NCBI GenBank assembly: GCA_000310025.1
Contig: FN649726.1
Location: 3,092,134 to 3,126,580 of the forward strand
Source of the DNA: Ectocarpus siliculosus
Lineage: Eukaryota > Sar > Phaeophyceae > Ectocarpales > Ectocarpaceae
Reading direction: 5' to 3'
Length of the DNA stretch: 34,447 bases
Each line of letters starts with the position of its first letter. Positions within the stretch are counted from its first letter, which is position 1. The notes beneath the pieces are model-generated. The model ran no database searches. It had not been told where the DNA came from and saw only the letters and a program-made list of their open reading frames with translations. Positions 22,882 through 32,965 of this stretch are shown here, piece after piece. A program made the translations under genes and the position numbers.

Positions 22882-24790
22882 TTACAAAATGTGGTTGTTG
22901 AGCGTGTCCATCGCGATGAGGATCGCGGCGTAGGGATACCGCGAGCGCATTGCCGGCACCGCCAGCATGGGGGCGAAGGACCCCGCCGAAGCGATTAGAA
23001 CGTTCCAGAAATCGTCCTCTTTTCGCGCCAGCTTCGCCCCGTACTTCATCCCCTGATAGGTGCAGAAGAATCTGCCGGTCCAACACAGGCGTACAATAGT
23101 TGTTGGGTCCACCGTGTGCGTTGCGCAGTTCACACGGAGTTGAGCCCCCCTTACCCCAACCCCAGTTGCAAGCCAGATTAGGAGTTGCACGAGGAACGAT
23201 GAGAGGACAGAGGCAAAGACACCAGGCACAATACGCTGCCTGCGCTCCACACAGTATTTTAAGAACCAGATTATCATCGCTGAATGTATCTAGTTGTCTG
23301 GAGAATACGTTTATCGTACCTGTGCACTACAACTTGACCGGCGTTTTAGACTATGCTACGCGCTCGGCGACCAAGGTCGAAAAACGTGCGATCGAAACTG
23401 CTGTGAGAGTGATTGCGGGTGGACGTGTTTGAAAACATAACACGGTATTCGCACGTCCGTCCAGCCGTCTCTACGAAATCAGCGTCGGCAGCAGTCACTG
23501 CTTTGTGCCTTCCGGCCAAGTTCAGACAGACGCTGTTGGTCTGTTGCGCAGTGGCTTACACTTTACGATGGCTCGCCCCGCTGGGAACGCGACAGCAGTA
23601 CAAGGTAGTGCTTCGCATAAGCACAGCAGGGTGTTTACTGTAGAACTCACCCAGTGAAAATTGTGCCCGACAGAGCCGTGAGCCTCGTGAATTCCTTCGT
23701 TTTGAGCGCTGTGGTGGGAAATTTCCCCATCGAATCGTCGCGGATGGCTCTATGGCCGTCCACTGCGACAATAACGTTAGGACAACACAAGTGCAGCAGC
23801 AACCTTGGAGAAGGGGATGCGAGATCATCAAACATCGGTCTGCCTCGGTGCCAACCTGGGGGTTTTGATGCTGAGTATCGAACCCGCCCATCGGCGAGAT
23901 GCTGTTGTTGTCCAGAGCCTGCAGGTGAGCAACTTGTGGGTATGCACATCCATGCTTATCATGTGGGGCATGTGTACATGCAGATCTATGCATATGGGCG
24001 TGCAATGTCAACGCGGCTTCCGAAATTCAGGAGGAAGTTGTAGGCGGGATCAGCCTCACCATTGATTGTAGCCTACGTTTGTCTGCATGTGAGCGCACAT
24101 CAACCCGTTCACCCCCGACTCACTTGCTCCGAACGTTATCCCCGTGACGCCCCCGACCTGTTGAAGATCGATACACGCGAGAAACAAGGCGTAGCGAGGC
24201 AGAAGTCAGCCATTGCGATCCAATCAAACGTCGGAGGCACATACTGCTTGTAGCACACCAACCACCTAACGGACACAAAGGCCGCCTTCCCAACGTTATC
24301 CACGAGGAGCAGATGACATAAAAGTGCAAGCCCTCACACACTATAACTAGACTTTCAAAGCTCGAGTACTCCACAAACCAAGAGGGTTCAAAAACCGACC
24401 GATACGTGCAAGGAAGGCTGTCGAAGACATTAACCCAAACACGACCCTGGTCGGCATTGGCAGCCCCCTTGGTTGTGGACAGGCGGCGCAACCGAGCTGG
24501 GAAAGTTTATGTGCGGTAGCAGTAGCAGTGACAGAGTACAGGTCAGGTTGCCAACACAGCAGTGTCTGCGGTAGCGGGAGGGGAAGAACAGGCATGTCTC
24601 CGTGTCCGTCACTCACAATGCCCCCAAAGGCCATGCGTTTGCCAAAGTCCGTGACATCCCATGCGATTTCAGGCTCCCCGTCCTTGTCCAAGGGCGGCGC
24701 CTCTCCTCCGCCTGGAAACTCTGCTGCGGCTCTCTCGCGCTGATCTCGTGGATTGGGCCTCAGTGTCGACCATGGAACGTTCACGGTCAT
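22882..24790 (-). CDS. small inner-membrane-type protein, possibly NDUFA11/B14.7 or Tim17-like
   Basis: Three minus-strand exons, 24790-24613, 23762-23651 and 23071-22882, join in phase to 159 residues starting at a true ATG. The N-terminus is hydrophilic (Pro/Glu-rich, about 45 residues). Hydrophobic or amphipathic segments follow: FGKRMAFGGI, LTALSGTIFTGFFCTYQG, FWNVLIASAGSFAPMLAVP and YAAILIAMDTL. The order of a Gly/Ala helix, a charged loop ARKEDDFWN and another Ala/Gly helix resembles complex I subunit NDUFA11 (which has a KPDDPLNY-type loop there) and the wider Tim17/22/23 superfamily. The match is weak and I do not assign a gene symbol. The exon 1 donor could instead be four bases earlier in the same GTGAGTGAC block, but the chosen one fits phase. 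It is head-to-head with the ZFAND1-like gene, 240 bases away. Confidence 0.55.
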
Positions 24791-25030
24791 CTTCTACCAG
24801 CTCTCTTTGAAGACACAAGAAGACAACTTTGCCGTCGTCAACCGCTGCTGGCTGCTTGCTGCAGCTTGCTGCTGCAGTTGGCCCCCGGTAGGGCAGAGAG
24901 AGCAGAGAGCAGAGAGCAGAACAGAAAAGCAACACAAACCGATTTGATTGGCCGATCTGGACAGTCCCGCATTGCCGGACTGCCGAAAGAAACCAGCAAA
25001 CAGACCCGACCGACGACGACAGACTGACAG
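24791..25030. promoter_or_regulatory. compact divergent promoter with inverted CCAAT box
   Basis: Only 240 bases separate the start codons of two divergent genes. TTGATTGGCCGA near 24943 contains ATTGG, the reverse of a CCAAT box, about 85 bases before the right-hand ATG. A short tandem repeat of AGAGAGC/AGAGCAG lies at about 24894-24920, and GCTGCAG-rich sequence at 24844-24877. No TATA box is evident. Confidence 0.5.
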
Positions 25031-28000
25031 ATGGCCGAGTTCGGGGCGAAGTTGTGCTCATACCCTGGCTGTCGTCAACACGACTTTCTTCCATATGCTT
25101 GCCCAGCGTGTGGCCATGTATTTTGCTCCGATCACATGGCGATCGGCAGCGGGCATCGATGCGACCAAGGAGACGAGTACCTCGCGTCGGTAAGAGTCTG
25201 CTGGAGGTGACAACTACATACTACATGCTAGTCTACGCTGTACGTGCCATCTGCGCATCTGCGCGTAGGTGTACGTCGCACATGTTCAAGGTCTTGCACT
25301 CTGGTGCGTAGCGTAAAGGAGTTATTGCGCGACATTACCTTTAGCAGCCTCTACACGAACAAATACTCCGGAGTGTACTAGAAAGACTACGGGACGAGTC
25401 TCTGGTACTGCTGTATAGTCTAGTCAAACAGCAGTAGCTTAGGCTACATGGGAGTACACGGACATCATCTACTGCACACGTAGCATACCCATGAATATAG
25501 ACAAGTATGCACCCCAAGAGGCAGGTACAAAGGCACCAGCGCAGTATTTGATGGGTAAATGTCAGATTCGAGACGGATCCCTTCTCACCCATCTCCTTTG
25601 GGTGCAGCGAATGGGCGAAGGCGGGAGGACCGCTGCTCCAGGGTCACACCCTCTCTCGCTCAGCAAACCGTCGGAGGTGATGTCTGCCGTCAAGTCTCGG
25701 TTCGACGGTCGCGAGAAGGAGCTAAACGCTGCGACGACGCACTTTAATATCAAGGCTTCAGAGGGGGAGGCGGGTGAAGGAAGCGCTGGGGCACCTGACA
25801 AGTGAGAAAGCAAATACGGCAACGACGCCTGGTGTCGGCGTTCATGTGTCGCCTGTCACTCGCGCATTGTGATGTTGAAGGACTCGCAGTTGCAGATGAC
25901 CCCTCCTGTCAATTCCCGCGCTCGTCAGAAGAGTAACTCTTCGTCTTAAACCTACCTAAGAGCCTTGATTGACTACGGCATTCCGGAACCCTAACTAACA
26001 CCACCGGTTTAGTCACTTGTTGCTGGAAGTGCCTTCAAGCCTTAGCCGTTGCTACTTTCAACAGACACGGCTCGATTCTTGCGCTTCCGGCCCGAGCAAC
26101 CATCCACCAGGCAGCTCCAGGTACCCATGACCCCGAACCGGAAACTTCCTTACAATACACCCAGGCTATTGAAGAACTCTCAGCTAGCCATGGACAAGGC
26201 GGCCACGGAGAAGGGGAAGAGGATGTCGACCCAGGTCCATCGCATGCTTCTGAAGGCGAAAGCGGTGGGAGACAAGAAGCTGCGAATGGAAGACCGGTTC
26301 TTCCTTGAGGTGCATTACTGGTGAGCGAGTTCTTAGATCCAATCAAGCGTGCGCACTCTCTTTTTCCAGGGTTGTTCACGGGGCGTTTTTTTTCTACGGA
26401 GAGGGGCGGAGCGGAGCGGTTTGAACCGCTCCGCTCCGTGAGGTTTCCCAACGAGCGTTTTTTCACGGAGCGGTTTGAGCTACTCCGTCACATAATCCTC
26501 GGTTATTACCGCAATACAGCTTCGGTTATTCCACGGAGTCACGGGTTTTGCACGACACGATGTGTGTGCACGGGCTTCCGCATACTCTACACACCCACAT
26601 AAACATGACAACAAACGAAACAATAAAAAACGTGCGCACCTGCGCACCGCTCCCCCCCCCCCCACATTACGTGCACCTTTGCATGGACAAGTGGCAAGAA
26701 TAGTTGCCAAGAGAAGAGAGGGGGGTTGCATGGTTGGGTTCGTGAATAACCATCGTTGGCAGGCAATGACGCCCCGACCGTGTCGAGATGGTTATGTTCC
26801 TCATATATCGAAGCCCGATCTTTCCCCGGAGATGAAACAGCAGTTTGGCCATATGTGTGTCACATGAGTTAGGGAAACTGCTTAAATACAGCCCAGTCTG
26901 TTGCGTTACGCTGCAACTGTCCGAGCTGCTCGAGCGGGAGAGCAAGTGGTTGTCAACTTCAAATCTAACTGAATGTAGCAGGGACATCTGGGCGTGGTGC
27001 CGTGGTGAATAATACCTGAGACGCCTGGCGTTTCCTAACACCGGCATGGCGAGTTCAAACAAGAGGGAGAGATAGGCAAGTTTAGTACGTGTCGCAGGAA
27101 CGAATAGGTCGAGGAGGTATCCATATTGGGTAATGGTCCCTTCACCTAACTACAACTAACTGATGAATGTTTTCGTTCGCTTGGGCTGTGCTGGCGCCCA
27201 GGACGCGTACGGTGTCACGGGCGACTTCCACACATAACCCCCACCGTGCATAAAAATCGATTGTCGATGTGTCGAACCCAACGTATCGCTCAAGATCGCA
27301 GGTACTCCGTCACTATGTACGGATATCCGACTGATTTCAACGGTTTTTCTCACGGTGCACCGTCGTCAAGGCCTCGGTTTCGCGCGGTTCATGCTCGGAG
27401 GAAATCAAACCTCTCAGTAAAAAACGTGCCACTGATTAACCGCCCCGGTCCGCTCCGTGACATGAACACGAAAGACCGCTCTGCTCCTTCAGCCTTTTCC
27501 CCTCGGATAAACCGCTCCGATCCGCTCCGTGACTACTACAACAGGCAAAAATCGCTCCGTGAAAAATTCGAAAATACAAAAAATGCTATACGCGGAGCGG
27601 TTCTACTCCACGAACAACCAAATCCTGCTACTGCTCGTCGGCTGAGTGCGTTCTTTGTTCTCTGTCGGTTGATTGTCGTAAAATACGGAGGTGTAACCAG
27701 GAAACAGCGCTATTTTTTTTAATCATAGCGTAATATCGTTTTCCTTTTGCAGCTGTCGTGTGGATGTTGGCACTAATTCTTCGCTTCAAGAGAGATTTTG
27801 AGGGAACTCTCGAGATGCTACCCATCTCTGTACTTCTCGGCCGCTCTGTCCCTGTGCCCCACCCGTGTTGGCCTTCTCCTTTTCCTGTTCCTTTCGCTAT
27901 CCTCGGCCGGAAAAACTCTCCGCCGTGTTGTAAACAGTGGCAACGACACCGACGTGCACCACCTTTTCTTCTCCCGCCTGTGGACGGTCGGCCGAGCTCT

Positions 28001-29487
28001 GGACCACATCTTGAAAACCCGGCGACGGCATATGCGGCTGAAGGCTGGGGAGGAGGCTCGGCCGCTGGAGCTCGCGCGGGTCGGCGCGAGTAGCGGGCTG
28101 CCAACAGGTGGGTACACGAGCGGGGTTATCTCTTGCCAAAACAATAAGTCAACACAAGCGTGTTGCTGTGGCCCGAGAAAGAGAGAGAGGGAGAGAGAGA
28201 ATACATCGTATATTCACGGCTGTATATCACCGCTGCCCGATGCATTGATGTCTGTAAGCGAGGGACCAGGGCTGGTCTTGTCTTCAGGGGTCCTTTGGTA
28301 CATGCAGCCTTGCTACGTGTGTCGTGTACATGAAGAAATCCGGTTTGGAGGTTGCTCTTCCTCGAGCAACCCAGTGCCTACGGGCTTGAAGGCTGCGTCC
28401 GTCGCCTAGGAGGTACCCTTCCTCTTGCAGACCCAGCCCGAGCAGCGGGTTCGTGAACCAGGCCGCGACGATCATTCACGCGCCGACTCGCCTTGGTGCA
28501 GGGTGTTGCTTGCGCGCACGATGTCACGTCGTGCATCTATTTATTTACCGAACCCCGACACGCGTTTGTCGTGTGTACGAACTGCCTTTTTTTTTTTACC
28601 AAGGGGGGATCTTGAACAACTTACCCCCGGAGCAACTGCAGTCGTTCGACGCTGTCATGGTGCGGCCACGAACCCTACCGCCAGCCGGTTCTTCTGCCTC
28701 CGATACCTCGGCGCAGGGAGGCAGCAGCGACTCCGCCGTCGCCGCTCCGGGGTTGAACGTGGAGGGTGCGCCGGATGACTTGAAAGGGAGTGGTATTGGC
28801 GGTGATGAAGAGCCCAATAAGCAACAGCAGCGGCAGACGGGACACGTTTTGAGCACCTGTGCTGTAGGAGCGAAAGCATCAGGGTGTGAAGAAGCAGGTG
28901 AAGGTTCGGGCGTGACGTCGGCGGCAGCAGGAACACCAGCGACGAACGCCAGCGGCGGGGCTAGCGAAGAAGGAGGCGGAGGAGGGGGCATGACCATTAC
29001 GGTGAGTCAAGCGGGTGGAATGGTTCCGGGTTGCTCGTTTCGCTTGTTTTGCATCCCAGAAGTCTGAAGGCAGTTGCAAGACTTGCGGGAAAGTCCCCGC
29101 CTTTTCCCGTCGACACTGTCGAGGACATGCGGTCGTGTGGCATGGCTAAGGGGTGAAGCAAGGTATCCTGGTGTCCTGTCGCTCTTGTTACGTTAGTTTT
29201 GTTTTACTGCAGGTGATCCCTTTTGGTTTTCTCCCTCCTGAACATCGCCGTGACCCCAAAGGATTTGATTCTGTCGGGGGAGGGCTCCCTGCCCTAAATC
29301 CACAAGTTGACCACCGTTACAACGGTTGCGTTCATCGCCCTACGCGCGCATTTAGCTTTATGCTTTTGTAGTGTGTGTCGGTGTGGTAAGACTATGCAGC
29401 ATGCTTGACGAACGTTAGGTTCACCGGCTAGCTCGCAGCGCACTTCCTCTGCGGTTGTTTCGTGTCCCAGTCTCGCGTTTGCGAAAC

Positions 29488-29528
<41 letters not shown>

Positions 29529-29792
29529 CGGGTGCTCCGCCGCCCATGCCCGGCGACGGAATAGGTTGGCCATGGCAAGTCTGTCTACGAGCTTGGCGGA
29601 GTGATGCCCGACCGAATGAGCGTGCTTGACCTCAAACGACGACTGGAACCCATCACCGGCGTGCCGTTCCTACGGCAGAAGCTCCTGTTCAAGGGCATTT
29701 TGCGCGATGGGGACAAGATCGGCGCAACGAAGATTGTGGAGGGGGCAAAAGTCATGCTCCTTGGCACGGTGGCCGCTGCTGCGAAAAAGTGA
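25031..29792 (+). CDS. ZFAND1/Cuz1-like protein: AN1 zinc finger, ubiquitin-like domain, extra C-terminal ubiquitin fold
   Basis: Six exons: 25031-25189, 25608-25801, 26165-26320, 27938-28107, 28604-29001 and 29565-29792, all phase-consistent, giving 434 residues. ZFAND1/Cuz1 proteins link Cdc48/p97 and the proteasome during arsenite and proteotoxic stress. Residues 9-44 form one AN1 finger with ligands C9, C14, C24, C27, C32, H35, H42 and C44. Residues about 140-246 match the family's ubiquitin-like domain: MLLKAKAVGDKKLRMEDRFF, LFFSRLWTVGRALDHI, and NLPPEQLQSFDAVMVRP. A Gly/Ser/Ala linker follows. Residues 356-434 are a second ubiquitin fold: MTITVGHGKSVYEL, SVLDLKRRLEPITGVP, RQKLLFKG, GAKVMLLG. 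It lacks a terminal Gly-Gly, so it should not be cleaved or conjugated. Stops and strong acceptors bound most exons. The linker exon 25608-25801 is the least characteristic part. Intron 3 holds a repeat element. Confidence 0.85.
26370..27619. mobile_element. candidate non-autonomous inverted-repeat element in ZFAND1-like intron 3
   Basis: The left end begins GGTTGTTCACGGGGCG (26370). Read inward from the opposite strand, the right end begins GGTTGTTCGTGGAGTAG (27619). Between them are many copies of GGAGCGG/CCGCTCC, concentrated near both ends. TTTTTCACGGAGCG on the left (about 26459) pairs with CGCTCCGTGAAAAA on the right (about 27551). No transposase-like frame is seen in the 1.25 kb, so if mobile it depends on an outside enzyme. 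No clear target-site duplication was identified, so borders are approximate. Confidence 0.4.
26407..26438. repeat. near-perfect GC-rich palindrome
   Basis: CGGAGCGGAGCGGTT (26407-26421) is followed after two bases by its exact reverse complement (26424-26438). Fifteen paired bases with a two-base loop would make a very stable cruciform or RNA hairpin inside intron 3. It sits close to the left end of the candidate inverted-repeat element. Confidence 0.85.
29489..29526. repeat. CTG/CAG trinucleotide microsatellite
   Basis: About twelve TGC units run without interruption. They lie in intron 5 of the ZFAND1-like gene, roughly 40 bases before the exon 6 acceptor, and contribute the pyrimidines there. 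Triplet tracts of this kind also occur inside coding exons of this window as Ala runs. Confidence 0.9.
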
Positions 29793-30288
29793 CTCAGCTC
29801 CGGCCGGCTTACTCTTCGCACGGAATAGAACAAGGGGCCGTTTTTTTTGCTGTAGAAGATGCAGATTACTTCAGTGTGTTGAACATGTACAAATGTGTAC
29901 ATGATTTGTGGGGTGCATCATGTAGTTCGCGGCGGATTTGTTGCAAGCGGATCTACATGTACACGTGTACTAAATGAAGCGGGGGTTCCCCCCCTCCCCT
30001 GCAACGCCTCGTGCCCACCACCTGCCGTGCCGAAAGACAGAAGCGAGTTTTTATTCATTGCTGATTGTGGAGTGTTCGCGCTTGGGCCCAGAGGAGCAAC
30101 ACCCGCTCTCGCTGTCGTTGCGGGTTTTTCCCTGTAACAGAGGGTTTGTGCACGCAACAGGATACGGTGCGTGAGTGCTGCGTAACAAGGACGCTCGACA
30201 CCTAGACTAGTCTACCTGCAAAAAAGAACACAATACAATCTGTAGCGCAGGCGTGTGACGGACCTTCACGAAGCAAATACATTCATTG
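29793..30288. other. 3' flank of the ZFAND1-like gene
   Basis: This stretch follows the ZFAND1-like stop codon and should hold its 3' untranslated region. ACATGTACA-type AT-rich words recur near 29884-29960. No coding sequence is supported. Confidence 0.5.
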
Positions 30289-30289
30289 C

Positions 30290-30446
30290 CCCGATATAGT
30301 GCCGGTGCCCGGTGTAGTGCCGGCCACATCTATGGGCACGAGTGTCCACCCCTATACTGATGTACCGATATCCCTGTTCTGATTTAGTGCCGGTGTCATG
30401 TATAGTGCCGGTCAAACCTCTGGGCACATACTGGCACTATATCGGG
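30290..30446. mobile_element. candidate MITE with terminal inverted repeats
   Basis: CCCGATATAGTGCCGGT at the left end (about 30290) faces its near-exact reverse complement ACTGGCACTATATCGGG at the right end (30430-30446). Between them, TAGTGCCGGT-like units recur several times (about 30298, 30314, 30386, 30403), and GGGCAC occurs twice. At about 157 bases with no coding capacity it fits a miniature inverted-repeat element. A target-site duplication is not obvious. Confidence 0.55.
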
Positions 30447-30753
30447 ACACCAGTGCATATATATGCATACCGCCATGAACAAAGAAAGATACTACATAAA
30501 CAAACCCGTTCGTGACAATACTAATCCGTTCACTGGGTGGGGTTATTACATGTATGTACGTGTTGTTTCGCGTCACATGTGACGATACACGTGAACGTCG
30601 TCACGTGCGATTGATTGTGTCGTAGATAGTGATGACGTGTTCCGATGACCTGTCGGAGATCACCAGCGGGGTTAGCAATAGCAGTGTAGCCAACCGGCGC
30701 CCACAGATTCACTGTGAACACTTCAACACATCCCGTTCGACTGTGGTCTTATC

Positions 30754-31683
30754 TCGAATGGGTACAGTAGTCTTTCTGTGTTTGTATATATGCTTCCTAA
30801 TAATTAATCATTACAGTCAGTGGGACACGCTAAACTTCTTTTACTTCATCAGTATGTATATATGAGCCGGTCGCCCCGGTAGTCTAGTTGGTGACCTTGA
30901 AACCTTCTACAGGTCAGGTCAGGGGTTCGAATCCCGGCGTAAGCGAGCTGTTCTTGCAAAGTGAGTTGTACTCTCGCTTCCGGTCCTGGCCTAGTGGATT
31001 GCGCTAGTTCGTGTGTACACAGAGGGAAGAGAGTGCTGATCTCTTCTCGCATTAAAAATCGAAGGCAACGCACCGTAGGAGGGGAGGGTGGAGAGGAGCT
31101 CTTCTGTGTGACCACGGGTTAGGAGTAAACAGCACTAGACTAATAATGCTGTGAGGAACTGAAGTCAAGACAAAAAAAAATAATAATAACCCACCGGATC
31201 CATCTTTTTGCCTTGTAGCGGACCAGGTTGTTACCAACTCTGGCACGGCTCGTGTCGTGTCCGTTTAGTTCTACCTTTCTTTCTCACATGAGAACTTGTA
31301 ATGTAGGCGCGTTCTATATCGCACAACATAGAATCTAGTCGAAGTGCGATCCTGGAGAGAAGTCAAGTGCTGCACAGCAGTGCAGGACTTTGAGAATTTA
31401 GAACTGGAACTTGGAACATATTTGTGGTTGTGTGCTTGTCGAAAAAGAAGGACCGCCCTTCTTCGAACCCGCCTGAGAGTCGGAGCTTCGAGGAATGGTT
31501 GCGCATTGAGGAATCTGACTGGGTCTGACTCACATGCTGGCAGGGGGGATAGCAACTGCTTGCCTAGGTGAAAAAGATCGCCGTATATAAACCTCTCCCA
31601 CACCGCAGCGGCGGCGTAAAACAGCAGAACAATATTCGAATGGGTAGTCTTTCTGTGTGTGTTTTTATTATTCCTTAATATTC
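30754..31683. repeat. pair of diverged direct repeats (about 45 bp each)
   Basis: A segment at about 30754-30806 beginning TCGAATGGGTACAGTAGTC and one at about 31636-31683 beginning TCGAATGGGTAGTC continue alike: TCTTTCTGTG, then T-rich sequence, then TTCCT and TAAT. The second lacks five bases after GGGT. They are in the same orientation, about 0.88 kb apart, and bracket the tRNA-like sequence. They may be two copies of one dispersed repeat, or the edges of a longer degraded element. Confidence 0.4.
30870..31060 (+). repeat. tRNA-derived SINE-like sequence
   Basis: The segment has a good RNA polymerase III A box (TAGTCTAGTTGG, 30880-30891) and B box (GGGTTCGAATCCC, about 30923-30935) at tRNA spacing. 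The acceptor and anticodon stems do not fold into a proper tRNA, so it is not a functional tRNA gene by eye. A second A-box-like word, TGGCCTAGTGG, follows at about 30986. The sequence trails off into ATTAAAAATCG near 31050-31060. This is the structure expected of a tRNA-derived SINE, possibly dimeric. Confidence 0.5.
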
Positions 31684-32246
31684 ACCGACGTGCCGACGTG
31701 GACTACCACAATATTCACCATGCGTTGTTTGTATGCGTACAAAACCTCAACCCACGAGGTTGAGGTTCCGCTTCACTGCTCGTTGTTCTCCGTTCCGAGT
31801 GCGACGTATCCCGCTCACCGCACCAACGCACGCAGCCGGCACACGGGGCAAAATCAGGATCAGACGCCTGGGTAAGCGACTGTGAGCGTGTGCGGCTTTT
31901 ACCCCTGCCTCTCACCACGGCCGCCGCCGACGAAGGCGGCTGAGCCGACGCAGCGAGGCGGAGAGACGATCCAGATTTTTTCCAAGAAAAAAATCACCAA
32001 ATGCAACGTCACGAAGGAGACCGGAACAACAGCAACACGTGGTGGTGTTGACATGTGAACTCTCTCGACACAAAAATACTTGCGCTCTCCCCCTCCGCCC
32101 TCTCTGCGCGGTCCTCCCCTCCACTTGCATCGATCGTCCGCTCGGAAGGTGGCTTCGTGTCGTCCTGATTGGTCAACGATCGAACATTGCCATCACTTTG
32201 CCCCGAAAGGCTCGCGGCAAGCGCCGGGGGCGCAGGATACTGACTG
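31061..32246. promoter_or_regulatory. intergenic sequence and probable promoter of the thiol dioxygenase gene
   Basis: No gene is supported here. The right-hand end should contain the promoter of the gene starting at 32247. CCTGATTGGTCAACG near 32165 carries ATTGG, an inverted CCAAT box, about 75 bases upstream of the ATG. The rest is AT-richer sequence with the second copy of the direct repeat near 31636. Confidence 0.4.
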
Positions 32247-32965
32247 ATGGACAGGACTCGAGCTGGAGTTCAGGTGATTGCTGTTGCCAGGGCAACCGCC
32301 AGTACGATCCACTCAAGGCCGGGAGGGGAGATGACGCCTGAGGATATTCAGCCCATCGAACAAGTGAGAGGCATGGATGAGTTTTCCTGAGATCTCTGAT
32401 CTTTGGGCACTGGGTATCCAGTCCAGTCGGGGCCGGGGGGTGGCTATTGAAGTGAGCGACGGTGTAGTCAACGTGGCCTCACTATCAACGGTTGGATTCC
32501 AAATCTCGCAGCTGTTCGTGCGTTCGGTAGCCCACAAAGCAAAACTATCCATCCCCCCCTTTCGTGCCGGGCCGTACGGCAGGACGGCGGCGTGGCTTTT
32601 GCTGCCCTAAGAATCTACTGTCGTTCTGTTGTATTCCGTCCGGTGGACGCAGCGAGCTACAGCAGTCGGCACAGGAGGTCGTCGAATATCTTTTATCTAC
32701 AGAGCTACGCTAGACTGTCTAGCTGTGTTCCTCGCGAATATGCCACACGCGGGCCCGCTCCCCTGTTTGTTCCGGGCCAGGCAATGGCGATGCTCACACC
32801 CGAGGCGCTTGGCATGGTGCCGTACGCCCACCCTTACATCAGCCCTCCGTCGATCCTCTCGGGGGAGATTCGATATCTACACATCGCGCAAGAGGCGACC
32901 TTCTCCATCGGAGTGTTCGTTCTGCCGCCGGGGGCTTGCATGCCGCTTCATGACCATCCAGACAT
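32247..32965 (+). CDS. thiol dioxygenase of the PCO/ADO family, 5' part only
   Basis: Two exons are visible: 32247-32363 and 32781-32965. They give 101 residues up to a GTGAGT donor that splits a Met codon. The start ATG is preceded by an in-frame stop six bases upstream. These iron enzymes add O2 to N-terminal cysteine or cysteamine and act as oxygen sensors in plants and animals. Exon 1 (VQVIAVARATA, EMTPEDIQPIEQ) resembles the helical lead of ADO. Exon 2 holds the cupin core: EIRYLHIAQEATFSIGVFVL and PPGACMPLHDHPDM, with presumed iron ligands H96 and H98. The third histidine must be on a later exon. I could not find a downstream exon in the remaining 1.48 kb, so the gene probably runs past the window or has a long third intron. 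Exon 1 is the less certain of the two. Confidence 0.72.

Noticed and set aside
28284-28475. Minus-strand open frame inside intron 4 of the ZFAND1-like gene
   Set aside because: Short, no domain, no splice partners. The surrounding sequence is explained as an intron.
30873-30940. A functional tRNA gene
   Set aside because: The A and B boxes are good, but acceptor and anticodon stems do not pair and the T stem has only about three clean pairs. Called a tRNA-like repeat instead.
30849-31115. Minus-strand open frame with a protein-like stretch (AGIRTPDL, QLDYRG)
   Set aside because: It is the antisense translation of the tRNA-like sequence. Such frames recur wherever tRNA-derived repeats lie and do not mark a gene.
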